A stretch of DNA of 64,000 nt, from assembly GCF_017642925.1 (NCBI RefSeq), contig NZ_JAEPOL010000003.1, positions 62,001 to 126,000 of the forward strand, read 5' to 3'. Below are positions 8,869 to 17,438 of the stretch, in pieces. The notes under the pieces were generated by a model that saw only the letters and a program-made list of their open reading frames with translations, ran no database searches and had not been told where the DNA came from. The first letter of the stretch is position 1; each line of letters opens with the position of its first letter. This stretch comes from Maricaulis sp. (GTDB lineage Bacteria; Pseudomonadota; Alphaproteobacteria; Caulobacterales; Maricaulaceae). The position numbers were made by a program, and so were the translations under genes.

Positions 8869-9840
8869 ATGGCCATCATGTCGCTCAAGCATGTCGATCT
8901 GAATCTGCTGATCACCTTCGAGGCGCTCTGGCACGAACGCAATGTGACGCGGGCGGCGCGGCGGCTGAACGTGTCGCAGCCGACGGTGTCGAATGCGCTC
9001 GCGCGCCTGCGCTCGGCGTTCGGCGACCAGCTTTTCATGCGCTCGCCGCGGGGTATCGAACCCACGGAACGCTGTGTCGAGATCATCAAGGATGTCCGCG
9101 AGGCACTGCGGCATATCGAGCAGGCGCTGGACAGCGGCCCCGCCTTCGATCCGCGCCTGTGCCGGCGGGAATTCCGGATCGGCAGCGCAGATTATTTCGA
9201 CCTGTTCATCCTGCCCGGCCTGATGGCCCACATGGCAGTCGAGGCGCCCCAGATCGATCTGCGCCTGCGCTCGCCCGATCTCGACGAGGGGCTGGACATG
9301 CTCGACGCCGGCGAACTCGATTTCCTGCTGCACAAGGAAGCGCCGGCGGCCAAGCGCTTCGGGGTCAGAACGGTGATGCAGGACCTGCATGCCTTCACGG
9401 TACGCTCGGACCACCCCCGGGTCCGTGCCATGCCGGACATCGGGCTGTTCGCAGATCTCGCGCACGTGAATTTCTCGCAGCGCGGCGACTCGGAGTCACA
9501 CGTTGACGAGACGCTGGCCCGGATGGGTTATCGCCGCCGCGTCGCCGTGACGACACAGCATATGGGCACGGTCGCGCACCTGGTGCGGACGACTGATCTG
9601 GTCGCCACCGTGCCCGGCCGGCTCGCCAGGAAGATGGTGGATGAAGGCGGTATCACCGCCTACCCCCTGCCCTTCGAGATCGACTGCGTGCCGATCGCGC
9701 TCTACTGGAACCGCCGCTTCGAACTGGACGGCGCGACACGCTGGATGCGTGACGCGCTCGTCCGGTTCTGTCAGTCGGTGCCGCCGGCGGCCCTGCCATT
9801 CCAGCAGGGGCTCCCGCGCGAAGTCGTCGCCGCCCAGTAA
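8869..9840 (+). CDS. LysR-family transcriptional regulator
   Basis: A 323-residue LTTR. The N-terminal winged helix-turn-helix (about 5-65) includes NVTRAARRLNVSQPTVSNALARLR, and a NodD/PbpR-like effector domain lies at about 95-300. The start is uncertain: ATG 8869 (GAGAGG ten bases upstream) or ATG 8878 (AAAGGA eight bases upstream). It lies 27 bases after the barrel gene on the same strand and may be co-transcribed with, or regulate, the MMPL system. LysR genes more often control a divergent target, and none is present here. Its stop is only three bases from the stop of the convergent lipoprotein gene. Confidence 0.9.
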   Translation: MAIMSLKHVDLNLLITFEALWHERNVTRAARRLNVSQPTVSNALARLRSAFGDQLFMRSPRGIEPTERCVEIIKDVREALRHIEQALDSGPAFDPRLCRREFRIGSADYFDLFILPGLMAHMAVEAPQIDLRLRSPDLDEGLDMLDAGELDFLLHKEAPAAKRFGVRTVMQDLHAFTVRSDHPRVRAMPDIGLFADLAHVNFSQRGDSESHVDETLARMGYRRRVAVTTQHMGTVAHLVRTTDLVATVPGRLARKMVDEGGITAYPLPFEIDCVPIALYWNRRFELDGATRWMRDALVRFCQSVPPAALPFQQGLPREVVAAQ

Positions 9841-9843
9841 GGC

Positions 9844-10854
9844 TTATTCGACGACCGTGATCTGGCTGTCCAGCAGTGCTTCGGCTTCGGCGTAGGCTTC
9901 GCCGGTCGTGGCAATACCGAACAGGACGCGCTGGCCTGCCTCGAGCACCGGTCCGTAGAGCTGGGTTCCTTCGGCATCGTCTTCGATATGGAAGCGCCGA
10001 GAGCTGGCCTCCAGATGGTTGAAGTAGCCCCGGACCAGCTCCCAGTATTCCCGGGTCGCAGCCCAGTAGTCGTGAGCGGCCTGGTCATTGCTCAGATCGG
10101 TATTGCGATAGGTGTTCACGCCGATCTCGCGCACCAGCTCGTGCACCGCGCCGTCTTCCTCGACGACAAGCTTGGAATTGTCCTGCTCATGGGTCCAGCC
10201 CCACGGCATGACGGTGTGGCGGTTCACGGCAGCGATCACATCATAATCGTCACGCGTGGTATCGTCCCGGCGCGGCAGTGGGCGCCAGGAGACCGGCGGC
10301 TCCCAGGTCGAAACGCCATCGGCATCATGGGTCCAGGGCGCGACCGCGGCATAGCGCGGGCTGTCATCCACCTGGTAGACGGTCTGCGACCAGGCGCCGG
10401 CGGCTTCGGCAGCGGGAACCGCTTCGACGGTCCAGTCGTCATGCCCCTGGAAAGCCAGCACGGTTTCCGGCTCATAGCGCCAGTCCTGGCGCCAGTGCTT
10501 GACGATGAAGGGCTCTTCCTCCGGCCCCACGATCAGCAGGTGCTGAAGCATGATGAAGTCGCCGGTATCCTCGACGACGATCACGACTTCACGGGCCGGC
10601 GTCAGCTTGGGCTCGGCCAGTTCATAGCCTTCGGCCACGGGCACCGTCTCACGGAAGTCGAACGTCACCGCGTATTCGCCCTGCATCGCCAGGATCGCCT
10701 CGCGGTCCTGCTCGTAAAGGGCGCGGGAGCGTTCAGGCAGTTGCTCGACAGCCGCGGCCTCTCCGCCTGCTGCGGTGTTCGTGGTGGCGCAACCGCCGGC
10801 GGTCAGTACGGCCGCGACGGCAGCAAGATAGGCGATCTTCATAAAAACCCTCAT
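9844..10854 (-). CDS. Predicted lipoprotein, DUF6607-like
   Basis: A 336-residue secreted protein with a lipoprotein signal: a short basic start, a hydrophobic run and Cys near residue 22 in LTAGGC. The mature part contains conserved-looking blocks DFRETVPVAEGYEL (about 66-79), VKHWRQDWRYEPE (about 118-130) and MPWGWTHEQDNSKLV (about 215-229). To my recollection these match the DUF6607 family, which is often found beside TonB receptors. ATG 10842 is an alternative start. It is divergent from the TonB receptor gene, with a shared 121-base control region. The role is unknown; handling of an iron or heme cargo at the envelope would fit. Confidence 0.7.
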   Translation of the reverse strand: MRVFMKIAYLAAVAAVLTAGGCATTNTAAGGEAAAVEQLPERSRALYEQDREAILAMQGEYAVTFDFRETVPVAEGYELAEPKLTPAREVVIVVEDTGDFIMLQHLLIVGPEEEPFIVKHWRQDWRYEPETVLAFQGHDDWTVEAVPAAEAAGAWSQTVYQVDDSPRYAAVAPWTHDADGVSTWEPPVSWRPLPRRDDTTRDDYDVIAAVNRHTVMPWGWTHEQDNSKLVVEEDGAVHELVREIGVNTYRNTDLSNDQAAHDYWAATREYWELVRGYFNHLEASSRRFHIEDDAEGTQLYGPVLEAGQRVLFGIATTGEAYAEAEALLDSQITVVE

Positions 10855-10939
10855 CCATCAGACGTGCCCCGAAAGGCACACGTGTGTTTCTAAGAAGAAT
10901 TCTCACTTGCAATCTCAAAAAGCAAGAGGCAGAACACGG

Positions 10940-10958
10940 GCAACTGATAATCATTCGC
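10940..10958 (+). promoter_or_regulatory. Fur-like box upstream of the TonB receptor
   Basis: The 19-base site GCAACTGATAATCATTCGC contains the core GATAATCATT and matches the classical 19-bp Fur consensus at about 14 positions, counted by eye. It lies 17 bases before the receptor's start and between two divergent genes, so one regulator could control both. Fur-family specificity varies in alphaproteobacteria, so this is a suggestion of iron control only. Confidence 0.5.
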
Positions 10959-10975
10959 ACCTAGGGACATCGAAG

Positions 10976-13060
10976 ATGAAAACCGTGTTGCTTGCCGGCG
11001 TTGCCGCCTTTGCCCTCACCGCTCCGGGCCTGACCCAGGACGCGGATGCGACGAATGACGATGCCGATGTCATCGTGGTCGAAGCGACCTACACGAAGCT
11101 GGACGCCTTCGTTTATCCCGGCATGACGGCCTCCATCGACGCGGAAGCACTGGACCTGCGGCGCCCGGCAGATCTCGACGACCTCCTGCGCTCCATGCCC
11201 GGCCTCGACGTTGCCGGCGGCCCGCGCCGCACCGGCCAGACGATCGCACTGCGCGGTCAAGGGCGCGAGAACACCACGCTCCTGCTCGATGGTGCCCGGC
11301 AGAATTACTCCTCCGGCCATGACGGCGTCTTCTTCATCGACCCGGCCCTGCTGGTTGGCGTGGAAGCCGTGCGGGGGCCGGCGTCGGCGATCTATGGGTC
11401 CGGTGCGTCCGGCGGTGTCGTTTCCTTCCGCACCGCCAACGCCCATGACCTGCTGGATGACGGTGAAAGCTGGGGCTATTCCCTCGGCGCCGGTTACCGG
11501 TCGGTCGACGAGGAAACCCGCGGTTCTGCCAGCGTGTATGGCCGCGCCGGCACGGCGGACTTCCTAGCCTCCGTCTCCGCCCGCTCCTCCGGCGATATCA
11601 GCCTGGGGTCCGGCAATGACCTGCCGGCCGATGACGAATCCTTCTCCAGCCTGATCAAGATCGGCAATGATTTCGGCGACGGCCTGCGTGCCGAGCTGAG
11701 CTGGCAGAGCTTCTCCGGCGATGTCACCGAGCCCAATAACGGCCAAGGCAATGCCGGCGTCGATTCGCTGAACGCGCTCGTCGACAAGGACATCACGGCC
11801 GACAATCTGACCCTGACCGCCGCAATCGCGCCGAGCACGATCGACTGGCTGGACCTGGAACTGACGGTCTACCGCAATGAAACCGGCGTCGATGAGCGCG
11901 AGACGGTGTCCGGCCGGCAATTGCGCCGCGACCTGGAAACCGTCGGCATTCGCGGCGACCAGCGTTTCGAATTCAACCTGGGTGCCTATGAGGCCGGCCT
12001 GACCGTCGGCGGCGAATACTATGAAGACAGCCAGGACGGCTTTGACAGCGACGATCCGGACGGCACGCGGGGCGGGGCGCCGGATGCCGACAGCCAGTTC
12101 ACGGCCGGCTGGGTCCAGCTCGAACTCGACGGTCCGGCGCCCTTCGGCCTGCCCGGCCGCATGATCGTTCTGCCGGGCGTGCGCTATGACGAGTTCGAGA
12201 CCTCGACACCGTCCAGCGCCGCCGTGTCGAACGACGCCGTTTCACAGCGTCTGGGCCTGACCTATGCGCCGATCGATACGTTCAACGTCTTCGTCAGCTG
12301 GGGCGAGGCCTTCCGGGCTCCGTCCATCAACGAGCTCTATCTGGACGGCACACACTTCTCCTTCCCGCACCCGATCCTCGGCGCGCCGATCTTTGTGTCG
12401 AACGATTTCATCGCCAATCCGGACCTGCTGCCCGAAGAAACCGAAACGCTGGAAATCGGCTTCGGTGTCGATCTGGCGGACCGGGTCGGCGTCGACCGGC
12501 TGGACCTGCGCGCCTCCTGGTACGAAACCGAAGCGGAAAACCTGATCGACCTCTCGGTCGACTTCGCCTTCGACGGCAGCTGTTTCGCGCCGCCCTTCCT
12601 GCCCTGTACGGCCGGCACGACGCAGAGCAGCAATGTGGGTTCGGCCGAACTGTCGGGCTATGAAATCCAGGCGAGCTTCGCGGAAGGCCCCTTCTCGCTC
12701 GACGCATCGCTGACGGGGATCGATGGCAAGGATGCCCAGTCGGGCGATCCGATCGGTTCGCTGGCGCCGACGCGCCTGTTCGTCGATGGCCGCTGGAGCT
12801 TTGACCAGTACCGCCTGATCCTGGGCGGCCGCATCGAAGCGGCCGGCGAGTATGACGAACCGCTGGATCCGGCCGAGCATCGCGCTGGTTATGTGGTGAC
12901 GGATGTCTATGCCCGCTGGCGGCCGTTTGCCGAGCACGGGCTGAGCCTGAATGCCGGCGTCGAGAACCTGCTGGATCACGACTATGACCGCGTTTTCGCC
13001 GGCGTCAGCGAGCCGGGACGTTCGGTGCGCTTCGATATCGGCTGGACGCAGAACTTCTAG
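10976..13060 (+). CDS. TonB-dependent outer-membrane receptor (heme/siderophore type)
   Basis: Starting at ATG 10976 gives 694 residues with a signal peptide (MKTVLLAGVAAFALTAPGLT). A TTG at 10907 would add 23 polar residues in front of the signal and is rejected. The plug domain includes DLDDLLRSMPGLDVAGGPRR and RGQGRENTTLLLDGARQ, then GPASAIYGSGASGGVVSF. The barrel ends with YDRVFAGVSEPGRSVRFDIGWTQNF cut at a terminal Phe, and has a TonB-receptor C-terminal motif. It resembles the hemoglobin/heme receptor group more than vitamin B12 receptors. The Fur-like site supports an iron-related substrate. The exact ligand cannot be told from sequence. Confidence 0.9.
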   Translation: MKTVLLAGVAAFALTAPGLTQDADATNDDADVIVVEATYTKLDAFVYPGMTASIDAEALDLRRPADLDDLLRSMPGLDVAGGPRRTGQTIALRGQGRENTTLLLDGARQNYSSGHDGVFFIDPALLVGVEAVRGPASAIYGSGASGGVVSFRTANAHDLLDDGESWGYSLGAGYRSVDEETRGSASVYGRAGTADFLASVSARSSGDISLGSGNDLPADDESFSSLIKIGNDFGDGLRAELSWQSFSGDVTEPNNGQGNAGVDSLNALVDKDITADNLTLTAAIAPSTIDWLDLELTVYRNETGVDERETVSGRQLRRDLETVGIRGDQRFEFNLGAYEAGLTVGGEYYEDSQDGFDSDDPDGTRGGAPDADSQFTAGWVQLELDGPAPFGLPGRMIVLPGVRYDEFETSTPSSAAVSNDAVSQRLGLTYAPIDTFNVFVSWGEAFRAPSINELYLDGTHFSFPHPILGAPIFVSNDFIANPDLLPEETETLEIGFGVDLADRVGVDRLDLRASWYETEAENLIDLSVDFAFDGSCFAPPFLPCTAGTTQSSNVGSAELSGYEIQASFAEGPFSLDASLTGIDGKDAQSGDPIGSLAPTRLFVDGRWSFDQYRLILGGRIEAAGEYDEPLDPAEHRAGYVVTDVYARWRPFAEHGLSLNAGVENLLDHDYDRVFAGVSEPGRSVRFDIGWTQNF

Positions 13061-13061
13061 A

Positions 13062-13285
13062 GCATTTCCAGCGAAAGTGGGGACCGGTTTCGCGGTTCGG
13101 AAATGCGACCCATGGAGACCGGCATTTCCAGCGAAAGTGGGGACCGGTTTCGCGGTTCGGAAATGCGACCCATAGAGACCGGCATTTCCAGCGAAAGTGG
13201 GGACCGGTTTCGCGGTTCGGAAATGCGACCATAGAGACCGGCATTTCCAGCGAAAGTGGGGACCGGTTTCGCGGTTCGGAAATGC
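13062..13285. repeat. Four-copy palindromic (REP-type) repeat array, family A
   Basis: Four near-identical 45-base units start at 13062, 13122, 13182 and 13241. Each has outer arms GCATTTCC/GGAAATGC and inner arms GCGAAA/TTTCGC around GTGGGGACCGG. The 14-15 base spacers are also nearly identical (CCATGGAGACCG or CATAGAGACCG variants), giving a 60/60/59-base period. The array begins one base after the receptor's stop codon. Two diverged copies occur at 59229-59334. Related elements are common in alphaproteobacterial intergenic DNA. Confidence 0.93.
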
Positions 13286-13296
13286 GGCCACAAGCA

Positions 13297-13425
13297 CTCA
13301 AGAGGGCGGGAGGCCTCCCCGCTCGCCCTCTCAATGTCTCCCGGCCGCTCCGGCCAGGGGAACCTCGTAGGTGGGAAACTACGAACTCATTGGTCCCGGT
13401 CTTCTTCAAGGCCGGGACCTTTTTT
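13297..13425 (+). ncRNA. Candidate small RNA or long 3' end with intrinsic terminator
   Basis: This stretch between the repeat array and fliJ holds a series of stems with little coding character. AGAGGGCG/CGCCCTCT pairs at 13301-13308 and 13324-13331, and TCGTAG/CTACGA flank GTGGGAAA. The terminator has a 12-bp stem (13392-13403 and 13408-13419), a CUUC tetraloop and six Ts at 13420-13425. Its orientation is plus strand. It could terminate the TonB receptor message 330 bases downstream, or end a separate small RNA. I cannot match it to 6S, SRP or RNase P RNA. Confidence 0.4.
13392..13425 (+). terminator. Intrinsic terminator (plus strand)
   Basis: A 12-bp stem with one G-T wobble, a CTTC loop and a run of six Ts make this the clearest intrinsic terminator in the window. 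It stops plus-strand transcription before it runs into fliJ, which is on the other strand. Confidence 0.9.
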
Positions 13426-13447
13426 GTCCGCCAGTCAGTCTTGCCCG

Positions 13448-13864
13448 TCAGTTGGGGCGGCGATGACGCACCTGGGCGATCTCGTCCAGCTCGTCCTGTT
13501 CGGCCGCACGCACGGCTTTCTCGATCCGGGCCAGACGCCGTTCCTCGAGCAGCTCGTACTTCTTGAGCTCCTGGAAGGCTTCGGACAGCCGGCCACGCAG
13601 CGCATTGGCCTGGATATCCACTTCCTCGAGCGACAGGCGGATGTTTTCCTTCCGCTTGATCACGGCCTGGGCATAGGAGCCATAGGCCAGGAAGCCTTCT
13701 TTCGACTCCGCCGCGACCGCCTGCTCTTCCGGCACCGAGGCCTCGAGCCGTTCGATCTGGTCGATCAGAGCCTGACGGGAGCGATCGAGCTCTGCCATCT
13801 GTTTCTGGAGTTCTTCAACCTTGAACCGGGCCAGCCGGATCAAGGGTTCATGTGAGCGTGTCAT
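13448..13864 (-). CDS. fliJ: FliJ, flagellar export coiled-coil protein
   Basis: A 138-residue, almost wholly helical protein with heptad-like charged and leucine repeats (for example [24 protein letters not shown] split across about 99-122). It fits the size and composition of FliJ, the central stalk that links the FliI ATPase ring to FlhA. It follows fliI with a four-base overlap (fliJ ATG at 13864, fliI stop at 13861-13863). FliJ evolves fast, so the assignment rests on coiled-coil character and position after fliI. Confidence 0.9.
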   Translation of the reverse strand: MTRSHEPLIRLARFKVEELQKQMAELDRSRQALIDQIERLEASVPEEQAVAAESKEGFLAYGSYAQAVIKRKENIRLSLEEVDIQANALRGRLSEAFQELKKYELLEERRLARIEKAVRAAEQDELDEIAQVRHRRPN

Positions 13865-15207
13865 GACCGCCCTCCTTCACCACCACCCAAAATCTCGGAC
13901 AGCAGCGCGAATGTCGACGGAATGTCCGCCGCCTCGTCTTTTTGCTGCCCGAGGAATGCTTCCAACGGTTCGTTGAGAGCAATTGCCCGGTCCACATCCG
14001 GGTTCGATCCCTGGGTGTAAGCCCCCAGCCGGATCAATTCTTCCATATCGGCATAGGCCGACAGCAGTTTGCGCGCTTCAGCCACAAACGGGCGCTGCGG
14101 CGGGTCGTAAACTTCCGGTGCCGTCCGGCTGACGGACTTGAGAACGTCGATCGCGGGATAGCGGCCGCGCTCGGCAATGGCCCGGCTCATCACGACATGG
14201 CCATCGAGGATGCCGCGAACGGCATCGGCGATCGGCTCGTTGTGGTCGTCACCATCGACCAGAACCGTGAACAGGCCGGTGATCGTTCCCTGACGGCCGC
14301 CATCACGGCGTTCGGGGCCCGGTCCGGCCCGCTCGAGAAGACGCGGCAGCTCGGCAAAGACCGACGGGGTATAGCCCCGTGTCGTCGGCGGCTCGCCGGC
14401 GGCCAGACCGATCTCGCGCTGGGCCAGCGCAAACCGGGTCACACTGTCCATCAGGCACAGCACGTCCTTGCCCTGGTCGCGGAAATATTCCGCGGTCGTC
14501 AGGGTGAGGTGTGCCGCCTGCCGGCGTGCCAGGGCCGGCGCGTCGGAGGTTTCGGTAATCACGACAGAGCGCTTGCGGCCTTCCGGGCCCAGCACATCGT
14601 CGACGAATTCGCGGGCTTCACGGCCCCGTTCGCCGATCAGGCCGATGACGATGACATCGGCATCGCAGGCGCGCGCCAGCATCGACATGAGAACCGACTT
14701 GCCGACCCCCGAGCCCGCGAAGATGCCCAGACGCTGGCCGCGCCGCATCGGCACGAAGGCGTTGAGCACACGGACACCCAGATCGAGCTTGGTGCCCAGC
14801 CGCGCGCGACCGTGCGCGCCCGGCGGATTGCCCTTGAGCGGATAAGGAACACCGCCTTCGGTGAGTGGCGGACCATTGTCCAGCGGACGGCCGAAGCCAT
14901 CTAGCACGCGACCCAGCCAGGCCTGCGACGGACGAACGCGGGCAGCTTCGGGCTGCAGGCGGACCCGGGCTCCGGGACGCACACCTTCCAGCGGACCGAA
15001 GGGCATCATCAGGGCGGTTTCGCCGCGGAAGCCGACGATCTCGCATTCCGCGACACCCTCGCCCGTCTCGATCAGGGCATGCGCGCCCAGCGAGAGCCCC
15101 GCCTTGGGGCCCTCGGCTTCGACGAGCAGGCCGTTCAGGGCGGTAATCCGTCCTTCCAGCACCCGGTCGTCGAGGCGATCGATGCGATCGATGAGGGTCT
15201 GCATCAT
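13861..15207 (-). CDS. fliI: FliI, flagellum-specific ATPase
   Basis: A 448-residue F1-beta-like ATPase of the flagellar type III export apparatus. It has Walker A GSGVGKS, followed by the Walker B region ([13 protein letters not shown]) and the family block [20 protein letters not shown] place the start at tandem ATGs at 15207/15204. The frame stays open to 15378, but the extra residues look like non-coding sequence and the chosen length matches other FliI proteins. It is transcribed away from ctrA, and the 525-base gap between them carries ctrA control sites. It is operonic with fliJ. Confidence 0.95.
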   Translation of the reverse strand: MMQTLIDRIDRLDDRVLEGRITALNGLLVEAEGPKAGLSLGAHALIETGEGVAECEIVGFRGETALMMPFGPLEGVRPGARVRLQPEAARVRPSQAWLGRVLDGFGRPLDNGPPLTEGGVPYPLKGNPPGAHGRARLGTKLDLGVRVLNAFVPMRRGQRLGIFAGSGVGKSVLMSMLARACDADVIVIGLIGERGREAREFVDDVLGPEGRKRSVVITETSDAPALARRQAAHLTLTTAEYFRDQGKDVLCLMDSVTRFALAQREIGLAAGEPPTTRGYTPSVFAELPRLLERAGPGPERRDGGRQGTITGLFTVLVDGDDHNEPIADAVRGILDGHVVMSRAIAERGRYPAIDVLKSVSRTAPEVYDPPQRPFVAEARKLLSAYADMEELIRLGAYTQGSNPDVDRAIALNEPLEAFLGQQKDEAADIPSTFALLSEILGGGEGGRS

Positions 15208-15322
15208 ACGGGAGATCCCGCCCTGCTTCCTGTGGCGAAAATGCCAGTTCCCGGAGACAATATACCCAACGCGGTTGCTCCGACGTAAACACCCGGCATT
15301 TTTTGCATGGCCGCGCACAGCT

Positions 15323-15703
15323 GATTCCAGGAAGCGCGCGGACTCGATTCCACCAGGTGAGTCTCGCAGCTGATACAATGTCCTGTGGAAAACTTGGAAC
15401 CCCCTCCATGACGGGTTCCTGAGCCAATTTTCCGTTCCAGAACGGGCAGATCGCGCCTTTCGGAGGCTATACTTTATGCACGTTATATTTGATCAATTTG
15501 CGAAAAATTACGCCGCCAGGGGATTCATCACACGCGTTAACCCCTGAATCGTTAACGGGATTCTCGAATCAAGCGGATCGTCAGATTTTTCTCGAATTGA
15601 CGATTCCAAAACGGGGTCAAGCAGCGCTTAACTTTCGTTAAGAGTTTCCGCCTAGCGTCCAAATAAGGTTAATCACAGACGTGAGGCCGGGCGGCACTGA
15701 TTC
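15323..15703. promoter_or_regulatory. ctrA-fliI intergenic control region with ten GANTC sites
   Basis: GANTC, the CcrM methylation site, occurs at 15323, 15341, 15346, 15359, 15522, 15546, 15559, 15566, 15602 and 15699. Five of them fall within 85 bases (15522-15606). TTAA half-sites typical of CtrA binding are at 15537, 15552, 15628, 15638 and 15669; the 15628/15638 pair has a 6-base spacer instead of the usual seven. In Caulobacter, ctrA promoters respond to GcrA with CcrM methylation and to CtrA itself, so this layout suggests the same logic here. The start of transcription cannot be read from sequence. Confidence 0.75.
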
Positions 15704-15732
15704 GCCCGCACAACGAAACCGGAGGCGAACCA

Positions 15733-16428
15733 ATGCGGGTTCTTCTTATTGAGGACGATCGGGCGACTGCCCAGTCCATCGAGCTGATGCTGAAGTCCGA
15801 CGGCTTCAATATCTATACGACCGACCTCGGTGAGGAAGGCGTCGATCTGGGCAAGCTGTATGATTACGACATCATCCTGCTCGACCTGAACCTGCCCGAC
15901 ATGCCGGGCTTCGATGTGCTCAAGACGCTTCGCATGGCGAAGATCGACACGCCCATCCTGATCCTCACGGGCAATGCCGACATCGACAACAAGGTGCGCG
16001 GCCTGGGCTGCGGCGCCGACGACTATATGACCAAGCCTTTCCACAAGGACGAGATGATTGCGCGTATCCACGCCATCGTCCGCCGCTCGAAGGGCCATTC
16101 CCAGTCGATCATCCGCACCGGTTCGATCGCCGTGAACCTCGACGCCAAGACGGTCGAGGTCGATGGCCAGCGCGTGCACCTGACCGGCAAGGAATACCAG
16201 ATGCTCGAGCTGCTCTCCCTGCGCAAGGGGACGACGCTCACCAAGGAAATGTTCCTGAACCACCTTTATGGCGGCATGGACGAGCCGGAACTGAAGATCA
16301 TCGACGTCTTCATCTGCAAGCTTCGCAAGAAGCTCGCCGCGGCCACCAGTGGCGAACACTATATCGAGACGGTCTGGGGCCGTGGCTATGTGCTGCGTGA
16401 CCCGGTCGAAGAAAAGGCGTCCGCCTGA
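15733..16428 (+). CDS. ctrA: CtrA, cell-cycle master response regulator
   Basis: A 231-residue OmpR-family regulator. The receiver domain (1-120) has acidic residues E7/D8/D9, phospho-acceptor D51 in [11 protein letters not shown], and the lysine in MTKPF. The winged-helix DNA-binding domain is at about 125-225 and includes [23 protein letters not shown] and the [14 protein letters not shown] wing. This is the CtrA sequence type, not a generic OmpR. A GGAGG ribosome site precedes the ATG. The C-terminus ends in KASA; the Caulobacter protein also ends in small hydrophobic residues recognised by ClpXP. It is probably phosphorylated through ChpT, encoded 7 kb away. Confidence 0.97.
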   Translation: MRVLLIEDDRATAQSIELMLKSDGFNIYTTDLGEEGVDLGKLYDYDIILLDLNLPDMPGFDVLKTLRMAKIDTPILILTGNADIDNKVRGLGCGADDYMTKPFHKDEMIARIHAIVRRSKGHSQSIIRTGSIAVNLDAKTVEVDGQRVHLTGKEYQMLELLSLRKGTTLTKEMFLNHLYGGMDEPELKIIDVFICKLRKKLAAATSGEHYIETVWGRGYVLRDPVEEKASA

Positions 16429-16452
16429 TCCGGCCTCACAACCGAACCTGAG

Positions 16453-16482
16453 AAAACCCGGGCGGCGACGTCCGGGTTTTTT
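16453..16482 (+). terminator. Intrinsic terminator of ctrA
   Basis: Arms AAAACCCGG (16453-16461) and CCGGGTTTT (16472-16480) are followed by further Ts to 16482. The stem lies 25 bases after the ctrA stop and has the expected U-rich tail. Confidence 0.9.
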
Positions 16483-16534
16483 CATGTCCCCTGTTCATTT
16501 CTGCCGCCGGCACAGCGTTCCAGGCCCATACGAG

Positions 16535-16567
16535 AAGAGCCCCCGCAGCGCAGCTGCAGGGGCTCTT
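16535..16567 (-). terminator. Hairpin downstream of cheR
   Basis: AAGAGCCCC (16535-16543) pairs with GGGGCTCTT (16559-16567), with an inner GCAGC/GCTGC stem. It lies 33 bases past the cheR stop. The U-tract on the minus strand is weak (TTCTCGT), so it may be an inefficient terminator of the chemotaxis operon. Confidence 0.65.
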
Positions 16568-16599
16568 GCCTGTTCCAGGTACGGACTATCCCTGTTGCG

Positions 16600-17436
16600 T
16601 CAGGCTGCAGCCGACTTGGCTGCGCCGGAGCGGCCATACAGGCCGCGGCGGCCTTCGACCGGTGCAAAGTCCTGGGACAGGCCGACCACAGTCTCGGCAG
16701 CCCCCATGATCAGATAGCCATCGCCCGCGGTCTGCGCGGCCAGCCGCTGCAGGATGCGCTTCTTGGTGTCGGCATCGAAATAGATCAGCACGTTGCGGCA
16801 GAAGATGACGTCGAACGTGCCCATGCCGGAGAAGTTCTCCAGCAGGTTCTGCTTCTGGAACGTCACCATTGAGCGCAGGTTCGGCTTGATGCGCCACTGG
16901 TCGCCGGACTGGTCGAAATGCGTCACCAGACGCTGGATCGCCAGGCCGCGCTGGACCTCGAACTGCGAGTAGACGCCGGCCTTGGCCTTTTCCAGCACGC
17001 GCGGTGCCATGTCGGTGGCAACAATCTCGAAGCGCAGGCCGCCCAGGCGGGCCTTTTCCTCTTCCAGAATCATCGCCAGCGAATACGGTTCCTGGCCCGA
17101 CGAACAGGCGGCGCACCAGATCCGGATGGTCGACGTGTTGCCGCGGGCCCGCGAGAGCACCGGCAGGATTTCCTGCTTGAACAGGTCGAACGGCGTGTTG
17201 TCGCGGAAGAAGAAGGTCTCGTGCGTTGCCAGCGCCTCCGTAATCGCCCAGAGCAGGCGATCGCTGCTCTCACGGCGTGCCGCGGCGATCAGCGCCTCGA
17301 TCGACGGATAGCCCTCGGCCCGTGCCAGCGGCGCCAGACGGCTTTCCAGCAGATACCCTTTGTCGGTCGACAGGACGAGGCCGGAACGCTTGTAGGCTTC
17401 GGCCGCCACGAAAGTGATGTCTTCGATCTTGATCAT
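16600..17436 (-). CDS. cheR: CheR, chemoreceptor glutamate methyltransferase
   Basis: S-adenosylmethionine-dependent methyltransferase of about 278 residues that methylates glutamates on chemoreceptors. It has an N-terminal helical domain (1-75), then the SAM-binding core with WCAACSSGQEPYS and the FDVIFCRNVLIYFD block. I prefer ATG 17436, which has GGGA seven bases upstream. A GTG at 17442 overlapping the cheB stop is the alternative. It is the last gene of the cheA-cheW-cheY-cheB-cheR operon. Confidence 0.95.
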   Translation of the reverse strand: MIKIEDITFVAAEAYKRSGLVLSTDKGYLLESRLAPLARAEGYPSIEALIAAARRESSDRLLWAITEALATHETFFFRDNTPFDLFKQEILPVLSRARGNTSTIRIWCAACSSGQEPYSLAMILEEEKARLGGLRFEIVATDMAPRVLEKAKAGVYSQFEVQRGLAIQRLVTHFDQSGDQWRIKPNLRSMVTFQKQNLLENFSGMGTFDVIFCRNVLIYFDADTKKRILQRLAAQTAGDGYLIMGAAETVVGLSQDFAPVEGRRGLYGRSGAAKSAAA

Positions 17437-17438
17437 GG

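Noticed and set aside
13062-13285. CRISPR array
   Set aside because: The units are palindromic and the 14-15 base spacers are nearly identical to each other; no cas genes are near.
12242-13297. Long minus-strand open frame of 351 codons across the palindromic array
   Set aside because: It runs antisense to the TonB receptor and through repeats; its repeated peptide is only a reading of the palindromic units.
15537-15555. Full CtrA site in TTAA...TTAA at 15537/15552
   Set aside because: The spacer is 11 bases, not seven, so I list these only as half-sites.
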